Origin: Pseudomonadota bacterium
GTDB lineage: Bacteria; Desulfobacterota; Desulfobulbia; Desulfobulbales; JAGXFP01
Reading direction: 5' to 3'
Assembly: GCA_030673265.1 (NCBI GenBank)
Contig: DAOVJK010000003.1
Location: 1-27,647 of the forward strand
DNA length: 27,647 nucleotides
Below are positions 1-7,626 of the stretch, piece after piece. Position 1 is the stretch's first letter, and every line of letters starts with the position of its first letter. The notes beneath the pieces are model-generated. The model was not told the origin of the DNA. It worked only from the letters and a program-made list of their open reading frames with translations, and made no database searches. The translations under genes were made by a program, and so were the position numbers.

Positions 1-1
1 G

Positions 2-1099
2 GCAGTCGTCTGCCTGTCCGGGCTATTTTGCCTCATCCTGTTCTCCACCATAAAATTCACCAGCGAGATTATTCCCGATCAAAAAACGGAGCTTGAGCTC
101 CAGGCGCGTATCCGCTACAAGCTCGACAATAAATTCAATAGTATGATGGGCATAAATCGCGCTAATCATGGCGGCAACTGGTTCTACACCCTTTTTGGCA
201 AGGAACTGGAACCGCTGCGGGAAAACCTCGACGCTGCCCTGCGGATTTCCGAAGCAAACCATCTGCTTTTGACCCGATTTTACGAAAGCCCCCAGGAGAT
301 GAGCACGGGGCCGGTTAAGGAGCGTTACTGGCAATACCACCAGGCCAACCGCCAACGCGATTTGCATCAAGCTCAACAGGCGCAAACAACGCGGGACAAC
401 GACACTAAAGCCCAAACAGCCGGCAAATCCGAGGGAAACAACAGCGACCAAGCATCGCTGTTGTTGATGATATTCAATGCCGTCTCTCTGTGGATTATAA
501 CACCGCTGGTCTTCCTTATCCTGCTGATTGATGATGGCAAACTTAAAAGGGACCTGGTTCACTCCATGCCAAATCGCTATTTCGAAATGAGCCTGACCAT
601 CCTCGACAATATCAATGAAGCGCTGGGCCGTTACCTGCGCGGTACCTTTATTGAATGCTTCCTGGTCGGCTCGAGCTTTACCATCTGTCTGTTTCTGATC
701 GGGCTTGAGATGCAGTGGGCAGCCACCATCGGCGTCATTGCCGGACTTGCCAATGCCATCCCTTTTTTAGGACCGGCTATTGGCCTGCTGGTGGGAGTAC
801 TATACGCCATTATGGCCGAGGATGTCTCACCGATCCTACCCTTCGTCAACAGTGCCAACCTGCTGCCCGCCATTCTGGTAGTAGTAGCAATTGTCCAATT
901 GACAGACAATGCCATCTTCCAACCCTATGTGTTGGGCAGCGCCGTTGATCTCCACCCCCTGGTCGTTGTCTTCGGGGTAATGGGCGGCGCCGTTATCTTC
1001 GGTTTTACCGGAATGCTTTTCGCAATTCCGGCCATCATGATCGGTAAGGTGGTGCTCACCACCTTGTTTCGCCAATTCCGGGCCTACGAAATCATCTAG
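2..1099 (+). CDS. AI-2E/PerM-type membrane permease, 3' part (5' truncated)
   Basis: The reading frame is open from base 2, so the gene starts outside the window and 365 codons are visible. The protein resembles the AI-2E transporter (UPF0118/PerM) family of polytopic inner-membrane proteins, whose substrates vary and are mostly unproven. The visible N-terminal part is a membrane segment followed by a polar stretch rich in Gln, Ala and Asp. A membrane anchor ending in ILLIDDGK follows, then the family-typical amphipathic stretch (NINEALGRYLRGT) and the C-terminal helices with GLANAIPFLGPAIG and DNAIFQPYVLG. The family usually ends just after a hydrophobic helix like the FAIPAIMIGKVV seen here, so the C-terminus looks complete. 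The response-regulator gene starts 23 bases downstream on the same strand and may be cotranscribed. Family membership is fairly sure; the transported compound cannot be inferred. Confidence 0.85.
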   Translation, partial: AVVCLSGLFCLILFSTIKFTSEIIPDQKTELELQARIRYKLDNKFNSMMGINRANHGGNWFYTLFGKELEPLRENLDAALRISEANHLLLTRFYESPQEMSTGPVKERYWQYHQANRQRDLHQAQQAQTTRDNDTKAQTAGKSEGNNSDQASLLLMIFNAVSLWIITPLVFLILLIDDGKLKRDLVHSMPNRYFEMSLTILDNINEALGRYLRGTFIECFLVGSSFTICLFLIGLEMQWAATIGVIAGLANAIPFLGPAIGLLVGVLYAIMAEDVSPILPFVNSANLLPAILVVVAIVQLTDNAIFQPYVLGSAVDLHPLVVVFGVMGGAVIFGFTGMLFAIPAIMIGKVVLTTLFRQFRAYEII

Positions 1100-1122
1100 C
1101 AACCATTTCACCCAGGCCAAGC

Positions 1123-1791
1123 ATGAAAGACCATACCACCCTGTTGATAATTGACGATCATCCCCTGTTCCGGGAAGGCCTCAAATCAATTATGAAATTT
1201 GCTCCCCGGTTTGAGATAATTGGTGAAGCAAACGATGGCCTCACCGGTTTAACACTGGCTACCGAGTTAAAACCGGACATTATACTCACAAATATTTCCA
1301 TGTTGGGAATAGACGGTATCGAACTCACCAGAAGATTAAAAACACTCCTGCCGGAATCAAAGGTTGTGATCCTTTCAACCCACAGTGGCCTAACTCACAT
1401 TTCGCTGGCCATGCACGCAGGTGCGTCAGGCTATCTCCTAAAAAGTTCATCGCCCGCCAAGGTTCTTGAAGGAATTACTGCAGTAGCGAACAACCAAACC
1501 TTTATGGACAGGATCTCATCCCAATCCATCTCCAGTGAAACCTTAAGTATCAAAGTTCTGGAGCATTATGAAACCCAACGGGCCTATGAGAATCTAACTC
1601 CCCGGGAACAACAGGTAATGCGCGGACTGGTTGAGGAAACAACACACCAGCAACTTGCTGAAAAACTTTCTATCACCACCAAAACCGTAGAAAACCACCG
1701 AAGTAATATTATGAGAAAATTGGCTTTAAAGAGAGAAATAGAACTAATCAGGTTTGCCGCCCAAATCGGCTTGATAAAAACAAACACCTGA
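1123..1791 (+). CDS. NarL/FixJ-type response regulator with degenerate receiver (Asp to Asn)
   Basis: This 222-aa protein has an N-terminal receiver domain (about 5-120) and a C-terminal LuxR-type helix-turn-helix (about 158-217, from LTPREQQV through TTKTVENHRSNIMRKL), so it should bind DNA and regulate transcription. The acidic pair D11-D12 and the conserved Lys (K107 in YLLKSS) are present. The position that normally holds the phosphorylated Asp, in the PDIIL-x-x-ISM stretch, is Asn57 (codon AAT at 1291-1293). Ordinary phosphorelay signalling is therefore unlikely, and it may act as a pseudo-receiver. No histidine kinase gene lies next to it. It follows the permease gene by 23 bases. The start is the first ATG in frame; the ribosome binding site is weak. 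The family is certain and the targets are unknown. Confidence 0.92.
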   Translation: MKDHTTLLIIDDHPLFREGLKSIMKFAPRFEIIGEANDGLTGLTLATELKPDIILTNISMLGIDGIELTRRLKTLLPESKVVILSTHSGLTHISLAMHAGASGYLLKSSSPAKVLEGITAVANNQTFMDRISSQSISSETLSIKVLEHYETQRAYENLTPREQQVMRGLVEETTHQQLAEKLSITTKTVENHRSNIMRKLALKREIELIRFAAQIGLIKTNT

Positions 1792-2027
1792 ACCAATCAC
1801 CCTGATCTGCCGGATCAAATGGCAGCTCAGAGCAACTTCCAAAGAATTACCACTTCTGTTTTCCATCCCGGTCTTTTATAGCCTAAGATGATTCCACCAG
1901 CCAACTCGGGAGTTTCTCCCGAGAAATATACATGGTTCCCCCATATCTTTTTCATTCCTACCGGTTATTTTACAAGACAGTCAATTAACTTGCTTAAAAC
2001 AAGCTTTACAGCGACGGGATATAATTC
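1792..2027. other. Intergenic stretch with a short perfect hairpin
   Basis: No gene is apparent in these 236 bases. A perfect 8-bp inverted repeat with a 3-base loop (CTCGGGAG-TTT-CTCCCGAG) lies at 1905-1923. It is not followed by a T-run, so it is not a standard intrinsic terminator and may be an operator or RNA hairpin. A TATAAT-like hexamer sits immediately before the start codon of the next gene, too close to act as its promoter if that start is right. Confidence 0.4.
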
Positions 2028-2912
2028 ATGAGCCTAGTAAGATTTCTGAGCAAAGAGAAACTGGTCGAATATCTTGACGAAGAGCTGCGCATCTTTTTAA
2101 ACGCCAACGAAATTTATGAACTAAATCAATACGGGTGGCTAACCGATGACCAACCCGACCCGGAATACATCGGCCTTGCCATGTGGCAAACCGAACCACC
2201 AACCAGCCGCGCCAAGATCCCCAATATCCGTGGAACTATACAGTCCCCATCCCTTTCTCAAACCGAGATGGGACGAATCCACAAGACAGGTCGTGAGTTT
2301 GAAGAATTAATGAAATCAGCTCGCCATTCAATCGGCCTCACCCACCTGTTCCACAAAAATGCCACAGATCTAAGCCAATGTTTCGGCTATCATTTTTCCG
2401 ATACAGCCATGAAACTAGACCTGGCAACCGAACGACTAAGAGACTTGTTTATCGATGCTTTTAGGGTCTTTCTGGGCTTTGACATTAAAGATAAAACCCC
2501 TCCCCCCCCCACTAGTCCAAAAGAACAGCGTCATGCTTTTTGTCGCCCGTTCAAGAAAACCAGAGATAAACTCGCCGAAGACCCAGACCAGTACAAAGAG
2601 TTACTTGATTGCCTTGGGGACTTGCTTCCGCTTATCGAGCAAACCCCTTTGAAACGCATGGATAAACTTGAGCAAAACAACGAAAAGTTGCAGAACGGCA
2701 ACCACTTTTCAGCGACAATTAATGGTTTTAATAAGCGACTAGATTCAAGAGAGCCGCACGATCTCATCATGGCTGAGAAAACTGCCCTGCCAAGCATCTC
2801 CGAATGGTACAAACTTCTGGTTAGAGAGAGTAACCAGATCTTCCTGGCCGAGTACTTACTAAGGAACTTCGGTGCCCCTCCATTAATTCCGAACGCAGCC
2901 TTAAATCACTAG
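2028..2912 (+). CDS. Hypothetical protein, unrecognised
   Basis: This 294-aa soluble protein is one I do not recognise. No signal peptide or membrane segment is seen. The first ~25 residues look like a short helical, possibly helix-turn-helix-like segment (KEKLVEYLDEELRIFLN), but this is weak. The middle and C-terminal parts are charged and helical with two Cys (in SQCFGY and LLDCLG). A run of nine C bases at 2502-2510 encodes prolines around residue 160, which could be a slippage site or a sequencing risk. The stop codon (TAG, 2910-2912) lies inside the left terminal inverted repeat of a 348-bp element, so the original C-terminus may have been replaced. The start is an ATG with a weak GGGA upstream. 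Codon use looks like real coding sequence; function unknown. Confidence 0.65.
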   Translation: MSLVRFLSKEKLVEYLDEELRIFLNANEIYELNQYGWLTDDQPDPEYIGLAMWQTEPPTSRAKIPNIRGTIQSPSLSQTEMGRIHKTGREFEELMKSARHSIGLTHLFHKNATDLSQCFGYHFSDTAMKLDLATERLRDLFIDAFRVFLGFDIKDKTPPPPTSPKEQRHAFCRPFKKTRDKLAEDPDQYKELLDCLGDLLPLIEQTPLKRMDKLEQNNEKLQNGNHFSATINGFNKRLDSREPHDLIMAEKTALPSISEWYKLLVRESNQIFLAEYLLRNFGAPPLIPNAALNH

Positions 2913-3256
2913 CCCGCATATTTCACCAGTCGAGATGCCCGATTGCGAAACGCTCGATAGGCAAAGTATGATGTTTTCAGCAGGTAAGCGGCCAGAGGGA
3001 GACTCCGATACTTTAGTATGCTGAAAGCCTTGTACAGCAGATTCTGTACAATACCCCCCTGAGGGGTGCTATACGGATATATCGGCTGACCCGCAGGGTG
3101 AGTAGTTTCGAAGTTTGCCCTATCTGAAAAACAAACCATATATTTCATTTGGTACAAACTGTGACCTTGATATTCCACAGCCAACCCAAGGTTTAACACT
3201 CAAGCACAATCAGTTAAGATGCCTTTTCAAAAACACTCATGAAATATGCGGGCTAG
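2909..3256. repeat. 348-bp inverted-repeat element, copy 1 (MITE-like or IS remnant)
   Basis: The element is bounded by perfect 17-bp inverted repeats at 2909-2925 and 3240-3256 (CTAGCCCGCATATTTCA and its reverse complement). An internal block at 3099-3217 is repeated at 13982-14100 with 6 differences in 119 bases by my count. The interior is hairpin-rich: an 8-bp stem at 3030-3037/3044-3051 and a 5-bp stem at 3054-3058/3063-3067. A 96-codon minus-strand frame (2909-3199) spans it but resembles no transposase I can name with confidence. If the termini are read as GCCCGC...GCGGGC, each end is flanked by TA, as expected for a TA-target element. It supplies the stop codon of the upstream gene. 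Classification is inference. Confidence 0.7.
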
Positions 3257-3444
3257 AGCTTAGATTTGGGTCCTAACGAGCAAAACGCAGAAAAAATGTG
3301 CGAAGCTTCTCTCTAACCACGGCTAAACCATACACCACTTCCTATTAAAACCTCCGCCTTACGGCTTGCCCATCCCCTCACGACAGATTATCATCAACAC
3401 CAGTCAATATTCACATATCTGTCAAGCAATCCCGGTCGCCTTTT

Positions 3445-4173
3445 ATGAATCAGGATCTATCCGAAAATGAACGCCAATTCCTGAATAATCTAGATCACCA
3501 CCTGCAGAATATCCCCGCAGAATGCCCGTACGGACTTCCGCATCAAGCAATTTACAGAATGGCCAGGTTCACCGTTATCCCGGAAGAGATCATGGGGATA
3601 CTGTTAGCCGCCGGCTACCGGCGCTATGGCAACACGGTTTACACCATGGGCTGCGAAAACTGTCGCAGTTGTATACCGATCAAGCTCGATCCATTCGAAT
3701 TTGTCCCGAATCGTAATCAGAAACGAAGCTCCAAACGCAACCTAGATCTAACCATTGCAAGAAATCCTCTAACACCTGACAAGGAAGCAATTGCACTACT
3801 CCAGACCTTCTTTGACCACCGCTATCCCGGCAAAAACAATAGCGCAGAAGATTATTATGCTGGTTTTTTTCTTAATTCATCCGAATTCTCGGCAGAGATC
3901 CGTTACTGTTCTGAAGGGAAACTGCTAGGGGTTTCAATAATCGACGTCGGTAGAACCTGGCTTAACGCAGTTTACTTCTTCTTCGAACCCCAATCATCAA
4001 AGCGCAGTCTGGGCACATTCAATATCATCAACCTGATTGACCTTTGCAAAGAGCAAAATATCCACAATCTATATCTGGGCTACTGGATTAAAGAGTCGAG
4101 CGCCATGAATTACAAGGCCGCCTTTCAGCCGCACTATGTCTTCGTTGACGAGTATTGGCATAAGGCCTCCTAA
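3445..4173 (+). CDS. bpt: Aminoacyl-tRNA-protein transferase, Bpt/Ate type (N-end rule)
   Basis: This 242-aa protein matches the bacterial arginyl/leucyl-tRNA-protein transferase family, cytoplasmic enzymes that attach an amino acid from aminoacyl-tRNA to N-terminal acidic residues and mark proteins for ClpS/ClpAP-type degradation. Family marks are the N-terminal CPYG (C27), RRYGNTVYTMGC followed by CENCRSC (C70, C73, C76) and IPIKLDPF, and the C-terminal LGYWIKES-MNYKAAFQP stretch of the acyltransferase (GNAT-like) fold. Length is normal for the family. Bacterial Bpt enzymes usually transfer Leu and eukaryotic Ate1 transfers Arg, so the donor is not certain from sequence. The gene stands alone between repeat-bearing intergenic sequences. 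The start is the first in-frame ATG, without a strong ribosome binding site. Confidence 0.88.
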   Translation: MNQDLSENERQFLNNLDHHLQNIPAECPYGLPHQAIYRMARFTVIPEEIMGILLAAGYRRYGNTVYTMGCENCRSCIPIKLDPFEFVPNRNQKRSSKRNLDLTIARNPLTPDKEAIALLQTFFDHRYPGKNNSAEDYYAGFFLNSSEFSAEIRYCSEGKLLGVSIIDVGRTWLNAVYFFFEPQSSKRSLGTFNIINLIDLCKEQNIHNLYLGYWIKESSAMNYKAAFQPHYVFVDEYWHKAS

Positions 4174-4745
4174 TTTTACTAAATAGCCCCTAACATACCG
4201 CAATAACGGCATATAGTTAGACCCTCAATACGCTAATCCCACAATGAACGGTATGCCGAATCGATTTATTTAACATATTTCATCCCAAACAAAAAAGTGT
4301 GATACTATGAGACGCAAGCTTAGTTTTTCCAACGTAAATGACCTAAAAGATGAAGGTGATGAAAATGGAAAAATGGCACCTAGCGGGGATTATTTCACTT
4401 GATGACCGACCGGCATTGACCCTACCGACCAACAAGCTAAACAAAAAACCCCGCCACCAAGAACGGTCTCAGGGAAAAAGCAAGGCGATCACTCTGTTGC
4501 AATCTATTCTCCGCAAAATGACGGAGGTAATAGCTCTATTCTGATTTGAATATACTTAAACAACAACCAATTTAAAATATGGCTCCCATCAAAAAGAAGG
4601 TCTTGCAATAAGCATCAGTAATTCTTTTGCGGGGGACAAGACCATGGGGATTATGATCAAATACCAGCCCAACGAGATTGTTTTATAGACAATTAAGTCC
4701 TGGCAAGGGATCTATAACGCAAAGTCATCGAATCCAAGTCACAGA
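4174..4745. other. Gene-poor intergenic stretch
   Basis: I see no convincing gene here. A 64-codon plus-strand frame at 4350-4544 has an AAGGTG sequence just before an internal ATG, but its basic, low-complexity product resembles nothing recognisable. An imperfect inverted repeat near 4190-4220 (CTAAC-ATA-CCG against CGG-CATATA-GTTAG) follows the bpt-like gene but lacks a T-run. The sequence is AT-richer than the flanking genes and may be decaying. Confidence 0.35.
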
Positions 4746-5045
4746 CTAAAACAGCCTGACCTCATCCAACCAGACGGTTCCATTCGAAATCAGCTCGTTT
4801 TTGAAATGAGGAACAACCGGCACAATCATCTCAACATATTCAGGAGAAAAGATCTTGTCCCCTCCGGGATTTTTTTGCCTATGTGATATAAATATCCCAC
4901 CCTTCGGAAAATTGCTGCCAAATCCGACATGAAAATTTGACCAATTTCCGGGGAGGACTCGAAAAAACTTGACAGCGTCAAGGAAGAGCTCCGACACTGA
5001 CAATAGAGGGAAGCGATGTAGAGGATGTGTAAACCACATCAACAA
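4746..5045 (-). pseudogene. Decayed fragment of a beta-sandwich-like protein (C-terminal end)
   Basis: A minus-strand frame of up to 99 codons ends in NGTVWLDEVRLF. That ending is typical of the last strand of carbohydrate-binding-module-like beta-sandwich domains in extracellular proteins, and the preceding sequence (GGIFISHRQKNPGGDK, SPEYVEMIVPVVPHF) also looks like real protein. It has no credible start: the first possible codon is TTG, an in-frame stop lies at 5055-5057, and its upstream side runs into the divergent ChaN-like gene. I read it as the 3' remnant of a larger lost gene. The alternative is a chance open frame; similarity is by eye only. Confidence 0.35.
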
Positions 5046-5059
5046 TCGGGGAGATCACC

Positions 5060-5923
5060 ATGAAAAAAGTTACAGCGATTAGTTTGGTCTTGTCCGCGTT
5101 ACTCCTTACTTACTCCCTGGCATTTGCAGAATCGAAGATTCTTGATGTACCCAGCGGTAAAATAATTCCATTTTCCGAAATGATCCAAGGTCTGCAAAAG
5201 GCAAATTACATCTTTCTCGGTGACGACATTACCGTCACCGGTCATCAGATCGCGCAAATGGAGATCCTTAAGGGTATACATGAAAAAAATAAACAACTGG
5301 CTGTCGGGGTCGAGATGTTTCGAAATGAAAGCCAGTATATTCTTGATCAATGGAGCACAAATGAAATCAAAAAACGAAGGTTTGTAGACGAATTTAATTC
5401 AAATTGGGGGGAGTGGGATCGTTACAAAAAACTCTTCCAATATATCTGGGACAACCGGGTAAAGCTCGCCGCTCTCAATATTTCCAGGGATATTCTCATC
5501 CAGGTGGAGTCGAAAGGGTTTGACTCTTTGAGTCCCGATCAGCTTGGCGGACTCTATGAGGGCATAACCTGCGATGTCGTGCCGAGTTATCAAGATGTGA
5601 TGCGCAGGATGAACCTTTACAAAGGTATGCTGCAAGAGCAGTCCTTTAAGAATCATTGTGAGATGAAAATCCTCGGCGACATCATGATGGCCAAAAATCT
5701 AGTAGAATTCCACAATAAAAACCCCGCTCTTACCATGATCGTCCTGGCTGGCAACACCCATTCCTGGAAGCATGGAATCCCGAGCCGAATCAACAACCAA
5801 GCCGGGAATAATTTCAAAACAATTCTGTTCGAAGCGGCAGGCCGGGTAAACCGTAACACCGTTACCGCGGCTGACGCCGATTATCTCTGGCTTGATTACG
5901 GTGCCACCGGCTGGCGCCGCTAA
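5060..5923 (+). CDS. ChaN-like secreted protein (haem/iron-related family, divergent)
   Basis: This 287-aa protein has a clear Sec signal peptide (MKKVTAISLVLSALLLTYSLAFA, cleavage likely before ESK). The mature part resembles the ChaN/DUF399 family: LAVGVEMF, LNISRDI and a C-terminal VLAGNTHSWKHGIP. ChaN proteins are iron-regulated haem-binding lipoproteins in some pathogens and of unknown role elsewhere. Two departures stand out. There is no lipobox Cys, so it should be a soluble periplasmic or secreted protein. The usual GExHD-type motif near the N-terminus is replaced by LGDDITVTGHQ. The start is well supported by GGGGAG about 7 bases upstream of the ATG. It is monocistronic and close to the feo genes, but transcribed separately. 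The haem/iron link is family knowledge, not shown here. Confidence 0.75.
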   Translation: MKKVTAISLVLSALLLTYSLAFAESKILDVPSGKIIPFSEMIQGLQKANYIFLGDDITVTGHQIAQMEILKGIHEKNKQLAVGVEMFRNESQYILDQWSTNEIKKRRFVDEFNSNWGEWDRYKKLFQYIWDNRVKLAALNISRDILIQVESKGFDSLSPDQLGGLYEGITCDVVPSYQDVMRRMNLYKGMLQEQSFKNHCEMKILGDIMMAKNLVEFHNKNPALTMIVLAGNTHSWKHGIPSRINNQAGNNFKTILFEAAGRVNRNTVTAADADYLWLDYGATGWRR

Positions 5924-6072
5924 AATTTGTGAACCCCTTGGAGGATATTGAAAGCGAGGCGCTAATCGTTACAACACCCGCCATTGATCATAATTCAGCA
6001 ATTTTATCCGACCGGAGACATTCAGACAGCAACTATGCCGGACAATCTCGCCCGGAGATATCTCCCGCCCAC

Positions 6073-6105
6073 AAAAAAAGGACCTACGAATTAACGTAAG
6101 TCCTT
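6073..6105 (-). terminator. Intrinsic terminator of tRNA-Arg
   Basis: An 11-bp stem with one G-T pair (6078-6088 with 6095-6105, 6-base loop) is followed on the minus strand by seven T (complement of A at 6073-6079). It lies 9 bases past the encoded CCA end of the tRNA gene. Confidence 0.8.
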
Positions 6106-6113
6106 GAAATTAC

Positions 6114-6190
6114 TGGTGCACCCGGCACGATTCGAACGTGCGACCCCCTGATTCGTAGTCAGGTACTCTATCCAGCTGAGCTACGGGTGC
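6114..6190 (-). tRNA. tRNA-Arg (anticodon ACG)
   Basis: The minus strand gives a 77-base cloverleaf. The 7-bp acceptor stem is GCACCCG/CGGGTGC with discriminator A and an encoded CCA. The D-arm is GCTCAGCTGGATAGAGT, the anticodon stem CTGAC..., the loop CTACGAA with anticodon ACG, and the T-arm carries GTTCGAATC. A34 is expected to be converted to inosine by TadA so that CGU, CGC and CGA can be read. The gene is a single transcription unit with a promoter just upstream and a terminator just downstream. Confidence 0.97.
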
Positions 6191-6206
6191 AAATATTAAA
6201 GGCATC

Positions 6207-6235
6207 TCTATAACTCAAATTACCTGATTCAGCAA
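6207..6235 (-). promoter_or_regulatory. Sigma70-type promoter of tRNA-Arg
   Basis: The minus strand carries TTGCTG (6235-6230), a 17-base spacer and TATAGA (6212-6207). The expected transcription start is about 10 bases before the mature tRNA 5' end. Spacing and position both fit a stable-RNA promoter. Confidence 0.55.
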
Positions 6236-6326
6236 CCACAAACTGCAAACAGTTTACCTCGCCAAATAAACTTTTAGAAGAAAATGCCTCTTAGCGTGGG
6301 CCAGATCCAGGCCAGCAACAATGACA

Positions 6327-7592
6327 CTATCGGGCGGTTTGGGTCTCGGCCAGAATCCCGGCGAAATCACTCCCGGACGGATACTGAAAAACCTTGAGAC
6401 CAAATTCGGGGACGGCAGCTAGCAGATGATCAAAGATATCGGCCTGAATGGCCTCGTAATTGGCCCAGGCCTGATCATTGCTGAACACATAAATCTCAAT
6501 CGGAATCCCTTGCGGAGTCGGAGCCAAATGCCGGACCAGAAAGGTCATCTCTTGGTGGATATTGGGATTGGCGCGCAGATAGGCAACTATGTAGGCCCTG
6601 AACACCCCGATATTAGTCTGTCGCCTGCCATTCACTGTGGAGGTGACGGTATCGACCCGATGCTCCTGGTTATAGGCCTCAAGCTCATGCTGCTTGGCGA
6701 CCAGATAATCCTTGAGGATCTCATATTTACCAAAGCGTTCCAACATTTCGGCATCACAGAAACGAATCGAATTCATATCGAGATAAATGGCCCGCTTGAT
6801 CCTGCGGCCACCTGACTCGCTCATTCCCCGCCAGTTTTTAAAGGAGGTGGAGACTAAGGCATAGGTGGGAATGGTGGTGATCGTCTTGTCCCAGTTCTGG
6901 ACCTTGACGGTATGGATTGAAACATCTATTACGTCACCATCGGCACCGTAAGCCGGCATCTCAATCCAGTCCCCGACCCGGGCCATCTTGTTAGCGGAGA
7001 TCTGCAGGCTGGCGACAAAACCAAGGATGGTATCTTTGAAAACCAGGAGTAGGACGGCAGTCAAGCCGCCAAGAACGCTCATAATTCCCCACGGCGATCG
7101 ATCGGCGAGAAACGCCACGGCAAAGATCGCAGCCATAACCCACAAAACTATCTTCAAAACCTCGACGTATCCCCTGAGCGAACGTTCCCGGGAAATACCA
7201 TAAGAATCGTAGATCTGCAAAGCTGCGGAAAGAAAACTGGTGATTATCCTGACTCCCACCAATACAAAAAATGCCATTGCCAGACGCCTGACAACCTCGG
7301 CCGTCGGGTCCTGGGCCGCAAACAGCAGATCAACCGCAACAATAACCGTTATCAGTGGTAGCACCGCACCCAAGCGCCGGAAGAAACCGTGGGCGACCAG
7401 AGTGTCATCCCATTGATTACTACTGCGCCTTACCCCTTTTTCCAGTAAAGGCACCAGAAAACGGTTGGCCAGCCAACCGGCCAGTAGCGCAGCCAGCACA
7501 ACAACCAGCAACGCTGCCCCCCAAAGCACCGCCTCAACAACTGTCGCTGCCAGGCCCTGGCCCGCAAGCCACTTTTCTAGAGAGCTAAACAT
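6327..7592 (-). CDS. MscS-family mechanosensitive channel, YbdG-like
   Basis: This 421-aa inner-membrane protein is of the small-conductance mechanosensitive channel superfamily, which releases solutes when osmotic downshock stretches the membrane. Several membrane segments fill the first ~200 residues (around 15-45, 75-95, 105-125, 155-175 and 180-205). The last is the pore-lining MscS helix, followed by the beta domain with ISANKMARVGDWIEMPAYGADGDV. FKNWRGMSESGGRRIKRAIYLD and the long C-terminal domain are typical of the YbdG (MscM-type) branch. It lies 34 bases 3' of feoB on the same strand and could be the last gene of the feo transcription unit, though a role in iron uptake is not implied. 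The ATG start has no strong ribosome binding site. Confidence 0.9.
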   Translation of the reverse strand: MFSSLEKWLAGQGLAATVVEAVLWGAALLVVVLAALLAGWLANRFLVPLLEKGVRRSSNQWDDTLVAHGFFRRLGAVLPLITVIVAVDLLFAAQDPTAEVVRRLAMAFFVLVGVRIITSFLSAALQIYDSYGISRERSLRGYVEVLKIVLWVMAAIFAVAFLADRSPWGIMSVLGGLTAVLLLVFKDTILGFVASLQISANKMARVGDWIEMPAYGADGDVIDVSIHTVKVQNWDKTITTIPTYALVSTSFKNWRGMSESGGRRIKRAIYLDMNSIRFCDAEMLERFGKYEILKDYLVAKQHELEAYNQEHRVDTVTSTVNGRRQTNIGVFRAYIVAYLRANPNIHQEMTFLVRHLAPTPQGIPIEIYVFSNDQAWANYEAIQADIFDHLLAAVPEFGLKVFQYPSGSDFAGILAETQTAR

Positions 7593-7626
7593 GTTTCACC
7601 ACTGGAAGAATTATGGAGATACTTCA

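Noticed and set aside
2909..3199. 96-codon minus-strand frame as a protein gene
   Set aside because: It coincides with the repeat element from one terminal repeat inward, starts with a non-ATG codon, and part of it recurs in a truncated second copy; it may be a transposase relic but I could not identify it.
4350..4544. 64-codon plus-strand frame with a possible ribosome binding site
   Set aside because: The product is short, basic and unrecognisable, and the surroundings look non-coding; kept only as a note.
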